64,000 bases of DNA. Source: Deltaproteobacteria bacterium. GTDB lineage: Bacteria; Desulfobacterota; Binatia; UTPRO1. The stretch spans positions 1-64,000 of the forward strand of contig JACQEO010000048.1 of assembly GCA_016200545.1 (NCBI GenBank), given 5' to 3'. The position numbers were made by a program, and so were the translations under genes. The notes below the pieces were generated by a model that saw only the letters and a list, made by a program, of their open reading frames with translations, did not search any database and was not told the origin of the DNA. Shown piece by piece: positions 1 through 8,186 of this stretch; positions within the stretch are counted from its first letter, which is position 1; every line of letters starts with the position of its first letter.

Positions 1-2452
1 CATCCATGCGACCAGCAGCAAGCTGGGAGGCACCGGGGGCGATGTCGAGGTGAGCGCCGGCCGGAACCTGACGCTGAACGGAGCCCTCACTCTCGGGGGC
101 AGCGACGGCGGCGGGACCGTCGCGGGCGACGCCGGCGGGACAATTCTCGTGAACAGCCTCATCGACGTGCACGGAAAGAACGAGGCGGGATCGCTCGATT
201 TCGAGTCGGGCCTCGCGCAAGGGGGCGCCGGCGGCGCGCTCACCGTCGCGAAGAGCGTGCTCGCGACCGCCGGGCCGACCAACGGCGGCAGTGAGACGCT
301 CTCGTTCGCCGGCTGCCAGCTGACCGTGAACGCCAACGTCCGGATCGACGGGACGGGGGGCACGTCGGTGACCAACGTGCCCGGCGGCGCCGACATCGAG
401 TTGATCTCCCTCGGTCCGATGACGCTCACCGCGACCTCGCAGTACCTCGCCCCGCCGGGGGGGGTGATCGTGCTGACCCATCCGGCGGCGCAGCTTCCGC
501 AGCGGACGGGCGCGGTCTTCAACCCCGCGCCGATCGACAATCCCCGTGAGCTCGCGACGGGATTCTATCCGAATTGCCCGGTCTGCGGCGACGGCATCCG
601 GCAAGCGGGCGAGGTGTGCGACAAGGGCGCGGCCGCCGACGGGGCCTGCTGCAATGCGGACTGCTCGGCCTTCACCTGCCCGACCACGACGCCGACGCCG
701 ACGCCGGCGGGCACGATAACCCCGAGCGCGCTCGGGCAGAGCCCGACACCGACCCCACAGGGCTCGGCGGCACCGAGTGCCACGGCGACGGTGACCCGCA
801 CGGCCACGCCCACGCCGATGGCGACCGCGAGCGTCACCAGCACGCCGACGGTGCTCCTCACCGCGACCACCGGTCCGACACCGACGCCGTCGTCGCCGTC
901 GAACATCGATCACTTCAAGTGCTACAGAGCGAAGAGCGCCGCCGGTACCACCGCCATCGTACAGGAAGTTGCGCTCGACGACGCGTTCGAGTCGAAAATC
1001 ACCGAGGTCGGCAAGACCCTGTCCTTCTGCAATGCAGTCGACGCGAACGGGCAGGGCATCGACGATCCCACCGCCCACCTGCAGTGCTACCGCATCCACG
1101 ACGCAGCCGGGCAAGGGCGCTTCGACGCGCGCTCCGTGGTCGTCGACGACGAATTCGGTACGCGGTCTCTGGTGGCGAAACACTCGGGACTCCTCTGCGT
1201 CCCGTCGTTGAAGGACGGCGCGCCGTCGCCACTGCATATCGATCGCTTCAAATGTTACAGCGCGAAACCCCCGGCCGGGTCGCCGCGGTTCGTGCCGCAG
1301 CAGCTGATGCTTGCCGATCAGTTCGAATCGAAGCTCACCACCGTCAGGAAGCCCGCGAGCATTTGCAATCCCGCGGACGAGAACGGCGGGGGCGTACTCA
1401 ACCCCGGCTCGGAGCTGCACTGCTACACGATCAAAGATGCCCCGCATCAGGCAAGCTTCCTGCGGCAGGGCGTTACGGCGTCAAACCAGTTCGGCTCCGA
1501 GCAGCTCGTCGTCCAGAAACCGTCTCTGCTGTGCGTGCCGTCGGCGCGCCGCGCGCCACCACGTTGTGGGGACGGCTTCGTCGACCCCGGCGAATCCTGC
1601 GACGACGGCAACCTCGTGGATGGCGACGGCTGCAGCGCGGCTTGTACGCTCGAGTCCTGCGGCAATGGCACCATCGAGATCGGTGAGCAATGCGACCATG
1701 GCGCTCTGAACGGCACCGACGCCTGCTGTTCGTCAGGCTGCCTCCTCGTCGACTCCGACCACGACGGCATCTGCGACCGGGACGACCCCTGTCCCGCCGA
1801 TACCGACAACGACAGCGACGGTGACGGCTTCTGCATCGGCCTCGCGTTCAACCCGCCCAAGATCGGTGGCGGCGATCCATGCTCGCTCCCGCCGGGAACG
1901 GGCGAGTGGGTGAAGCCGCGCCTCACGATGAGCAGGCTCGACGGCCTCGCGGGCGACCAGAAGCTCGGCCTCAAGGGCGCGTTCACCATCCCCGCCGATG
2001 GCCCCGCGATCACCCCGGAGACGTTCGGCGTCCATCTCCGCATCCTTGACCACGCGCAGAACCTCGTCGTCGACGAGCACATCCCCGGAGGTATCTTCCC
2101 GATCGGTGGCCAGCGGATCGGTTGGAAGGTTGCGGGGACACCGCCGCGGAAATGGACCTACTCCGACCGTGTCAACAAGCCGCCCCTGCACAACGGCATC
2201 GCGAAGATCGTCATCGCCGAGAAATTGAACCTCGTCGGGGTTGCCGTCGCCGGTGGGAACGGCACCTACGCGCTGGTGCCGGGTCAAGAGCCGGTAACGG
2301 TCGATTTCGAGCTGAACGACACGGCGATCCCGTCCGGCGCGCTCCCCGGCATCGATCAGTGCGGCGAGGTCGTTTTCAAGCTGGCGCCGAGCGTCCCGAG
2401 TTGCCAGTTCAGCGGCGGCACCCTCGGCAACCAGAAACTCGTCTGTCGATAG
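1..2452 (+). CDS. Large secreted cysteine-rich repeat protein, 5' end cut by window
   Basis: The reading frame is open to the left window edge, so the N-terminus is missing. The visible part starts with a Gly/Thr-rich region resembling beta-helix surface proteins. It continues with a cysteine-rich CGDG...GEVCD repeat, a Thr/Pro linker (about nt 690-900), two tandem repeats of about 110 residues starting at DHFKCY (nt 908) and DRFKCY (nt 1240), more CGDG...CDDGN repeats of the myxococcal cysteine-rich type, and a thrombospondin-type-3-like Asp-rich calcium-binding stretch (DSDHDGICDRDD). Each 110-residue repeat splits into two halves of the pattern xCY...F.....LCxP. The many cysteines and linker indicate an extracytoplasmic protein. 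Function is unknown; adhesion or surface structure is only inferred. Confidence 0.8.
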   Translation, partial: IHATSSKLGGTGGDVEVSAGRNLTLNGALTLGGSDGGGTVAGDAGGTILVNSLIDVHGKNEAGSLDFESGLAQGGAGGALTVAKSVLATAGPTNGGSETLSFAGCQLTVNANVRIDGTGGTSVTNVPGGADIELISLGPMTLTATSQYLAPPGGVIVLTHPAAQLPQRTGAVFNPAPIDNPRELATGFYPNCPVCGDGIRQAGEVCDKGAAADGACCNADCSAFTCPTTTPTPTPAGTITPSALGQSPTPTPQGSAAPSATATVTRTATPTPMATASVTSTPTVLLTATTGPTPTPSSPSNIDHFKCYRAKSAAGTTAIVQEVALDDAFESKITEVGKTLSFCNAVDANGQGIDDPTAHLQCYRIHDAAGQGRFDARSVVVDDEFGTRSLVAKHSGLLCVPSLKDGAPSPLHIDRFKCYSAKPPAGSPRFVPQQLMLADQFESKLTTVRKPASICNPADENGGGVLNPGSELHCYTIKDAPHQASFLRQGVTASNQFGSEQLVVQKPSLLCVPSARRAPPRCGDGFVDPGESCDDGNLVDGDGCSAACTLESCGNGTIEIGEQCDHGALNGTDACCSSGCLLVDSDHDGICDRDDPCPADTDNDSDGDGFCIGLAFNPPKIGGGDPCSLPPGTGEWVKPRLTMSRLDGLAGDQKLGLKGAFTIPADGPAITPETFGVHLRILDHAQNLVVDEHIPGGIFPIGGQRIGWKVAGTPPRKWTYSDRVNKPPLHNGIAKIVIAEKLNLVGVAVAGGNGTYALVPGQEPVTVDFELNDTAIPSGALPGIDQCGEVVFKLAPSVPSCQFSGGTLGNQKLVCR

Positions 2453-2579
2453 CCGCACAGCGCGGGCGTGCATCGCGCGTCAGCCCGCGCACGCGACCGT
2501 CACCGGGATGCCGTTCACTCGACGCTGCTCGGAACGGACGTCCCTTTCGTCGCAATGGACGATTGTCTATAGCCTCGTC

Positions 2580-3089
2580 ATGAATCGCCTTCGCGACGTC
2601 TATCGCGGCCGCATCGTGCACCTCACCATCGAGGACGTCGAGCTGCCGAACGGTCATCGCATGGAGCTCGAGATCGTCCGTCATCCCGGCGCCGCCGCGG
2701 TGGCGGCGCTCGACGCCGTGGGCGCGGTCACATTGCTGCGGCAATATCGGCACGCGGTCGGCGGCTATCTCTGGGAGGTACCGGCGGGGAAGCTCGATCC
2801 CGGAGAGGCGCCTCTGGCGTGCGCCGCACGCGAGCTGCGCGAGGAGGCCGGCGTCGAGGCGGGACGTCTCGAGGCGGTCGGCTCGATCGTCACCTGTCCC
2901 GGCTTCTGCGACGAGGTGATCGACGCCGTGCGCAGCGTGCCGCTTGCGGAGGCGATGGCGATGGTGCGGCGCGGTGAGGTCCGCGACGCGAAGACGATCG
3001 CCGCACTCGTACAGGCCGATCTTTGCTACGGATCCGGTGCCGCCGCGACCACGCCTTCCACGCGCGACGTCATGGGAACGGCGCGATGA
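2580..3089 (+). CDS. Nudix hydrolase, ADP-ribose pyrophosphatase-like, shortened
   Basis: This 169-residue protein carries a perfect Nudix box at residues 70-92 (G70, E76, R84-E85-L86, E88-E89, G91), which binds the metal and cleaves nucleoside diphosphate-X substrates. The N-terminal strand region and the C-terminal GEVRDAKTIAAL match the ADP-ribose pyrophosphatase subgroup. In that subgroup about 20-25 residues normally lie between the GFxDE motif and the final PLxEA...GEIRDAKT helix. Here GFCDEVID runs almost directly into VPLAEAMAM, so the loop that normally carries the catalytic base appears to be missing. Start ATG 2580 was chosen because family homology begins there; a longer in-frame start exists at 2508. 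The stop overlaps the next gene's ATG (ATGA). Confidence 0.85.
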   Translation: MNRLRDVYRGRIVHLTIEDVELPNGHRMELEIVRHPGAAAVAALDAVGAVTLLRQYRHAVGGYLWEVPAGKLDPGEAPLACAARELREEAGVEAGRLEAVGSIVTCPGFCDEVIDAVRSVPLAEAMAMVRRGEVRDAKTIAALVQADLCYGSGAAATTPSTRDVMGTAR

Positions 3090-4129
3090 AGGTCGGCATC
3101 GTCGGTTTTCGCGGCGCCGGCAAGACGACGATCTTCAATGCGCTGACGGGGCTCCGCGCGCAGGTGGGCGGCTACGGAGACGTCACCAGGCCGAATCTCG
3201 GCGTCATCAAGGTTCCCGACGAGCGCATCGTCGCGCTCGCCGACATCCACCGTCCCAAGAAGGTCACGTACGCCGAGATCAGCTTCGTCGACGTGCCCGG
3301 GCGCAGTGAGGAGCGGGCGGCGCTCGACCCGGCGACGCTGGTGCAGATGCGCGACGTCGATGCCCTGGCGCAGGTTGTCGCCGCCTTCGAGGATGCGACC
3401 GGCGAACGACCGCGCCCGCTGGCGCAGCTCGAGAACTTCGCCGCCGAGCTCATCCTCGCCGACCTCGGGATCGTCGAGAAGCGCCTCGAGCGCCTGAAGA
3501 AGGAAAAGGGGAAGGAGCGCGAGCAGCGCCTTCTGGAGCGTTGCCACGCACATCTCGGCGGCGAACGGCCGCTGCGGACATGCGCCTTCACACCCGCGGA
3601 CGTGAGCGCGCTCGCCGGATTCAATCTCTTGAGTCGAATGCCGCTGTTGGTGCTGCTCAACGTCGACGAGTCGGCGATCGGGACGGCGCCGCCCGCGGAG
3701 GTGGCGGCCTGGACAGCGGCCCGCGGGCTCGAGCTCGTGCAAGTCCCGGGGCGCACCGAGATGGAGCTGGCAGAGCTCGACGAAGCCGACCGCGCCGCGT
3801 TCCTCGCCGACCTCGGCATCGTCGAGCCCGCGAAGAATCAGTTCATCCGCGCCGCCTACGGACTGCTCGACCTGATCAGCTTCCTCACCGCCGGTGAGGA
3901 CGAGTGCCGCGCCTGGCCGATCCGGCGCGGGACCACGGCGGTCAAGGCGGCGGGCAAGATCCACAGCGACATCGAGCGCGGCTTCATCCGTGCCGAGGTG
4001 ATCGCGTTCACGGAGTTCATGCTCCATCGCAGCGAGGCGCGCTGCCGCGAGGCCGGGAAGCTGCGCCTCGAGGGCAAGGACTACGTCGTCGCCGACGGCG
4101 ACATCATCCATTTCCGCTTCAACGTGTAG
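3086..4129 (+). CDS. YchF/Obg-like P-loop GTPase/ATPase with C-terminal TGS-like domain
   Basis: The 347-residue product begins with a P-loop (GFRGAGKTT), a switch region followed by PNLGVIKVPDERI, a DVPG G3 motif and a NVDE G4-like motif. The latter resembles the altered NxxE specificity motif of the YchF/OLA1 family, which prefers ATP. A coiled-coil-like insert lies near residues 130-165 and the C-terminus (TAGEDECRAWPIRRGT to the end) matches the TGS-type domain of YchF. The protein is shorter and more divergent than standard YchF (about 363 residues) and lacks the usual GLGNxFL stretch, so it may be a YchF paralogue rather than the orthologue. The start ATG overlaps the Nudix stop codon, which suggests translational coupling. 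Confidence 0.8.
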   Translation: MKVGIVGFRGAGKTTIFNALTGLRAQVGGYGDVTRPNLGVIKVPDERIVALADIHRPKKVTYAEISFVDVPGRSEERAALDPATLVQMRDVDALAQVVAAFEDATGERPRPLAQLENFAAELILADLGIVEKRLERLKKEKGKEREQRLLERCHAHLGGERPLRTCAFTPADVSALAGFNLLSRMPLLVLLNVDESAIGTAPPAEVAAWTAARGLELVQVPGRTEMELAELDEADRAAFLADLGIVEPAKNQFIRAAYGLLDLISFLTAGEDECRAWPIRRGTTAVKAAGKIHSDIERGFIRAEVIAFTEFMLHRSEARCREAGKLRLEGKDYVVADGDIIHFRFNV

Positions 4130-4164
4130 CGTGCGGCGCCGGCGCACGGCGCGTTGCCGCGGGG

Positions 4165-5670
4165 TCAGCCGCTGAGCGGGTGGAAACGATTGCGTCCGTC
4201 GGGCGCGGTCCGCACGACGCCCGGCGCGCCCACCATTTCCTCGCGCTCGAGCGTGGCGAAGAGGTCGCGATCGGGATCGACATTCGCGAACACGCGGGTG
4301 CCGTTGTCGAAGCGCGCGACGATGATGGCCTCGTGCGCGACGCCTTCGCGGTCATGCAGAACGGTATAGGTCTCGATGCGAGCCCGACCCTCCGCGATCG
4401 CAACGCACCTCGGGTGCGGCAGGGCGTCGATCTCCGCCTGCCGCAGCGTGCACGCCGGCCGCTCCCACGGGCGCGCCGGCGGGGCCGCGCCGTAGATGCC
4501 GACGGCGTGCTTCGTCATGTACCAGCCGAGCCCGGAGACGAGGCCGAACGAGGCCGGCGCGGCGCGCAGCCGGTCGACCATGGTTGCGATGGCGTGCATC
4601 ACGTAGTTGTTGCCCGGGCCGCCGAAGTAGGCGAGTCCGCCGATCACCGTGAGCGGCCGTGAGCCGTCGCTCGGAAAGCCGAGAACGCGCGCCGCGAACT
4701 GGGCCGCGACCGGGAAACAGCTGTAGAGGTCGACTGGGCCGAGCGCGGCCGCATCGATGCCGGCTTGCGTGAGCGCCTCCTCGAAGGCGATTCGCATGCC
4801 GACCGAAGAGTGGTAGTCGAGGCGGTCGCGGACGTACCAGAGGTCGTGGGCGTCACCGCCCCCGTGCAGGTAGATCCAGCGCGACTCGGGAATCCCCATG
4901 CGCCGCGCTTCGGCCGCCGTCGTCATCAGCACGGCCGCTCCTTGATCGACCCCCATGATCGCGTTCATGAACTTGGGGTACGGAAAGGCCACCATGCGGT
5001 TCTGCGGCGTGATTGTCATGATCTCCGCTGCGGACTTGGCGTCGCGGAACCAGGCGTGCGGATGCGTGGCGGCGACGCCTGCGAAGCTCGCCGAGAGCGC
5101 GGCGATCCGCGCCGAGTGTGCCGCCGGCTCGCGACCCTCGTGGGCGCGGAGTGCGATCTCGAAGAGCGGGTAGATCTGCGCCGGCACCTGCGCGCCGTGC
5201 CGCCACTCGTCGGGGTGTGAGCCCTGGCGCGTGTCGCCGATCGTCGTCGCCCGCGACGATCCGCGCATCCAGGTGAGGCCGACGCCGCGCATGGCAGCGA
5301 GGCGGAGCGTGTGCATCGCCTCGGCGCCGGCGAGGAGTGCGAGTCGGACGCGACCGGCGGCGAGGTCGTCGGCGGTTCGGTTCACCAGCCACTGCGGCGC
5401 GTTGCCGCCGAGCGCCGTGTAGAGGCGCTCGCCCGCCGGCAGCTCGAGGCGCGCGGCGAGCGCGCCCGCCGGATCGTTGCCGACGCCGGAGAGGACGTTC
5501 ACCACTCGTACAGAGTCGATGCGGCGCGCAAGCGCCGCACGGCCGGCGTCGACGCACGCCGCGCGCGCCGCTTCCTCCATGAGGGCGAGCGGCTCGTGCG
5601 CGTCGACGAGATCGTCCGTGTGGTGTGTGCATTGGCCGGCACCGACGAGGATCGGCAGGCGATCGAGCAC
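4165..5670 (-). CDS. Thiolase-superfamily protein (acetyl-CoA acetyltransferase-like)
   Basis: The 501-residue protein has a thiolase fold signature: N-terminal RLPILVGAGQCT, a central FPYPKFMNAIMGVDQGAA segment, and VDLYSCFPVAAQ and GGLAYFGGPGNNY towards the C-terminus. These match the long bacterial subfamily annotated as acetyl-CoA acetyltransferase with an extra C-terminal domain of about 100 residues (roughly 400-501 here). The usual nucleophile context near residue 90 reads ALGGNAPQ with no cysteine, and the usual HPxG active-site histidine motif is absent. Condensing or cleaving activity is therefore doubtful. It is transcribed alone, convergent with the YchF-like gene and divergent from the LON-domain gene. 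Substrate is unknown. Confidence 0.8.
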   Translation of the reverse strand: MLDRLPILVGAGQCTHHTDDLVDAHEPLALMEEAARAACVDAGRAALARRIDSVRVVNVLSGVGNDPAGALAARLELPAGERLYTALGGNAPQWLVNRTADDLAAGRVRLALLAGAEAMHTLRLAAMRGVGLTWMRGSSRATTIGDTRQGSHPDEWRHGAQVPAQIYPLFEIALRAHEGREPAAHSARIAALSASFAGVAATHPHAWFRDAKSAAEIMTITPQNRMVAFPYPKFMNAIMGVDQGAAVLMTTAAEARRMGIPESRWIYLHGGGDAHDLWYVRDRLDYHSSVGMRIAFEEALTQAGIDAAALGPVDLYSCFPVAAQFAARVLGFPSDGSRPLTVIGGLAYFGGPGNNYVMHAIATMVDRLRAAPASFGLVSGLGWYMTKHAVGIYGAAPPARPWERPACTLRQAEIDALPHPRCVAIAEGRARIETYTVLHDREGVAHEAIIVARFDNGTRVFANVDPDRDLFATLEREEMVGAPGVVRTAPDGRNRFHPLSG

Positions 5671-5813
5671 CCGTCCTGGTACCAGCCCGGTTTCACGCTG
5701 TACAGGCGGCGTCGCGTGCGCGCGCAGACCTCACCAGCCGCGGAGGGCCGGACCGGCGCGGTCGCGATTGACAGCCCGCGGACGGTCGCCGTACTCTGTC
5801 ACTCGTTGCTCGC

Positions 5814-6461
5814 ATGGAACTGCCGCGCTTCATTCCGATTTTTCCGCTTCCGAACGTCGTGCTCTTCCCCGAGGTGCCGTTGCCGCTGCACGTCTTCGAG
5901 CCGCGTTATCGGACGATGGTGCGCGATGCGCTCGCGGGGTCGAGGCTGATCGGGGTAGTGCTGCTGCGCGATGGTTGGGAGTCGGAGTATCACGCCGCGC
6001 CCGAGGTGTATCGCGTCGGTTGCGTCGGCAAGATGGTCGAGACGACACCGCTCCCCGACGGCAAGTTCAACATCGTCCTCGCCGGGCTGCGCGAGTTCGA
6101 GATCGTGAGCGAGCAGCGCGAGCGGCTCTATCGGCAGGCGAGCGTCACCTGGCGCGCGCAGTCGGAGGAAGCGCCGCTGCCCGCCGACCTGCGTGCAGCG
6201 CTGGTGCGCATCATCGAGCGTTACACCGGCCGGTTCGGCGACGACGACACCGGCCGCGTGCTCGGCGACGCCGCGCTCTCGGACCGGACGCTGGTCAACT
6301 TCTTCGCCTCCTGGCTCGATCTCTCTCCGATCGAGAAGCAGTGTCTGGTGGAGGAGGAAGGTGGTGAGGCGCGCGCGCGTCGGCTGCGGGAGATCCTCGA
6401 GTTTCGCCTCTACGCGTCGCAGGGAGGCGAGTTCGATCTCGGCTCGCGGCGGATGCACTGA
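5814..6461 (+). CDS. LON N-terminal (substrate-binding) domain protein
   Basis: The 215-residue protein consists of a stand-alone LON substrate-binding domain: IPIFPLPNVVLFPEVPLPLHVFEPRYR is the family's hallmark start, and the helical half follows from about residue 125. There is no AAA+ or Ser-Lys protease domain. Stand-alone LonN proteins are widespread in proteobacteria, and their role (peptide binding or adaptor) is not settled. ATG 5814 puts the conserved motif at residue 7. The next small gene begins two bases after its stop, so the two are probably co-transcribed. Confidence 0.9.
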   Translation: MELPRFIPIFPLPNVVLFPEVPLPLHVFEPRYRTMVRDALAGSRLIGVVLLRDGWESEYHAAPEVYRVGCVGKMVETTPLPDGKFNIVLAGLREFEIVSEQRERLYRQASVTWRAQSEEAPLPADLRAALVRIIERYTGRFGDDDTGRVLGDAALSDRTLVNFFASWLDLSPIEKQCLVEEEGGEARARRLREILEFRLYASQGGEFDLGSRRMH

Positions 6462-6462
6462 G

Positions 6463-6687
6463 GTGGTTCTGTTCGCCCTCATCCGGCGCGGCCTACTGCG
6501 ACGCCTCGATGCCGAGAAGCTGCGGTTCTTCCTCGGGCTCACGGCGAGCCCGCTTTACCTGTCGCGGCGGTTCCCGTTGTATCGCCGGCTCGGCCTCGTC
6601 CGCATGTTCGTCTCGCCGCGATACGCTCGCGGCGTCGCCGACTGGCTCGCGTATCGCGCCGATCTCTACGACGGGCATCAGGGCTAG
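6463..6687 (+). CDS. Small basic hypothetical protein (74 aa)
   Basis: This frame opens with GTG 6463 directly behind the LON-domain gene and ends at TAG 6685-6687, nine bases before the next gene. The product is rich in Arg and Leu (LFALIRRGLLRRLDAEKL, RRFPLYRRLGLVRMF) and may form amphipathic helices. No known family is recognised. Its position between two well-supported co-directional genes with short spacers is the main reason to call it real. It could instead be non-coding spacer, and the start codon is uncertain. Confidence 0.45.
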   Translation: MVLFALIRRGLLRRLDAEKLRFFLGLTASPLYLSRRFPLYRRLGLVRMFVSPRYARGVADWLAYRADLYDGHQG

Positions 6688-6696
6688 GAGTCGCGC

Positions 6697-6942
6697 ATGG
6701 GCAAGGTAACGGTCGCGGCGACGCTGCTTTCCACCATCGTCCTCCTGGTGACGTTCGGGAAGGGGATGTTGGTTCTCCGCGGCGGCGCTGATATCCTCTC
6801 GCATCTGTACTGGTCGGTCGCGACGCTCGTCCTGGTGCTGTCGGCAAACGTCATCGCGATGGTGCACGCGGCGCGGTCCGACCGGTTGATCGCCGAGCTG
6901 CGGAGCGCGCTCGAGGCCGAGCGCGCCCGGCGACGCTCGTAG
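6697..6942 (+). CDS. Small two-helix membrane protein (81 aa)
   Basis: The product has two hydrophobic segments, about residues 4-23 (VTVAATLLSTIVLLVTF) and 38-57 (YWSVATLVLVLSANVIAMV), followed by a charged helical tail rich in Glu and Arg (LRSALEAERARRRS). This is typical of small inner-membrane proteins with a cytoplasmic coiled tail. The start ATG follows TAGGAG at suitable spacing. It sits nine bases before the rhodanese-MoeB gene and is likely part of the same transcript. No family is recognised and no function can be assigned. Confidence 0.65.
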   Translation: MGKVTVAATLLSTIVLLVTFGKGMLVLRGGADILSHLYWSVATLVLVLSANVIAMVHAARSDRLIAELRSALEAERARRRS

Positions 6943-6951
6943 GGGAACTCA

Positions 6952-8148
6952 ATGGCAAAGACCTTCAAACAGTTGATGGAAGAGGCGCGGCGCGAGATTC
7001 CGGAGGTCAGCGTCGAGGACGTGCGCCAGCGCCTCGCACGCGATCACGCCGCGACGCTCCTCGACGTACGCGAGAAGGAGGAGTTCCGCGAGGGGCACCT
7101 CCAAGGCGCAGTGTCGCTGCCGCGCGGCTTTCTCGAGATTCGGGTCGAAGAGACCGTTCCCGACAAGCAGACGCCGGTGATCGCCTACTGCGGCGGCGGT
7201 ACGCGCTCGCTCATCGCGGCGCGGACGCTCAAGGAGATGGGCTATACGAACGTCGTCTCGATGACGGGCGGCTTCACGGCGTGGAAGAACGCCGGCCTGC
7301 CGTTCGCCCAAGATCACCAGTTCACGCCTGAACAGCTCACCCGCTACAGTCGGCACTTCCTCCTTCCTGAGGTCGGCGAGGCAGGGCAGGCGAAGCTGCT
7401 CGCCGCCAAGGTGCTCCTCCTCGGCGCCGGCGGTCTCGGATCGCCGACGGCGCTCTACCTCGCCGCCGCCGGCGTCGGCACGCTCGGCATCGTCGATCAC
7501 GACGTCGTCGATCTCAGCAACCTGCAGCGGCAGATCCTGCACAGCAACGAGCGCATCGGTATGTCGAAGGTCGAGTCGGCGCGGATCGCGATCGCGGGCC
7601 TCAATCCCGACGTGCGCGTGGTGCCGCATCCCGAGCGCCTGAGCTCCGAGAACGCCCTCGATATTTTCCGGCAGTACGACATCATCGTCGACGGCTGCGA
7701 CAATTTTCCCACGCGCTATCTCGTGAACGACGCCTGCGTGATGCTGGGGAAGCCGAACGTTCACGGCAGCATCTTCCAGTTCGAGGGGATGGCGTCGGTG
7801 TTCGTGCCCGGCCGCGGCCCCTGTTACCGCTGCCTCTTTCCGGAGCCTCCACCGCCGGGCGCGGCGCCAAGCTGCGCGGAAGCGGGTGTGCTCGGCGTCC
7901 TGCCGGGTCTCGTCGGCTGCGTACAAGCACTCGAGACGATCAAGCTGATCCTCGGCGCGGGCCGGCCGCTCATCGGTCGCATGGTGCACTTCGACACGCT
8001 CAGCATGGAGGTGCGGGTGAACCGCCTGCCGCGCGATCCCGCGTGCCCGATGTGCGGCGAGCATCCGACGATCACCACGCTCATCGACTACGAGGAGTTC
8101 TGCGGGCTGCGTAGTCCCGGCGCGCCGTCGACGCACGCCGCGGCCTGA
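6952..8148 (+). CDS. moeB: Rhodanese-MoeB/ThiF fusion, E1-like adenylyltransferase
   Basis: The 398-residue protein has an N-terminal rhodanese domain (about residues 20-118) with an active-site loop CGGGTRS (Cys80). A ThiF/MoeB adenylyltransferase domain follows (about 125-385) with nucleotide loop GAGGLGSP at 158-165, the NLQRQ arginine motif, and zinc cysteine pairs CYRC and CPMC. Family members adenylate the C-terminal glycine of ubiquitin-like sulfur carriers (MoaD, ThiS), and the rhodanese passes on persulfide sulfur. In MOCS3 and MoeZ the rhodanese is C-terminal, so the order here is reversed. No moaD or thiS lies nearby, so molybdopterin versus thiamine or another thiolation route cannot be decided. 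Confidence 0.9.
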   Translation: MAKTFKQLMEEARREIPEVSVEDVRQRLARDHAATLLDVREKEEFREGHLQGAVSLPRGFLEIRVEETVPDKQTPVIAYCGGGTRSLIAARTLKEMGYTNVVSMTGGFTAWKNAGLPFAQDHQFTPEQLTRYSRHFLLPEVGEAGQAKLLAAKVLLLGAGGLGSPTALYLAAAGVGTLGIVDHDVVDLSNLQRQILHSNERIGMSKVESARIAIAGLNPDVRVVPHPERLSSENALDIFRQYDIIVDGCDNFPTRYLVNDACVMLGKPNVHGSIFQFEGMASVFVPGRGPCYRCLFPEPPPPGAAPSCAEAGVLGVLPGLVGCVQALETIKLILGAGRPLIGRMVHFDTLSMEVRVNRLPRDPACPMCGEHPTITTLIDYEEFCGLRSPGAPSTHAAA

Positions 8149-8186
8149 CGATCCTGCCCTCCTTCAACGGCGCGCGCGGCTCGCTC

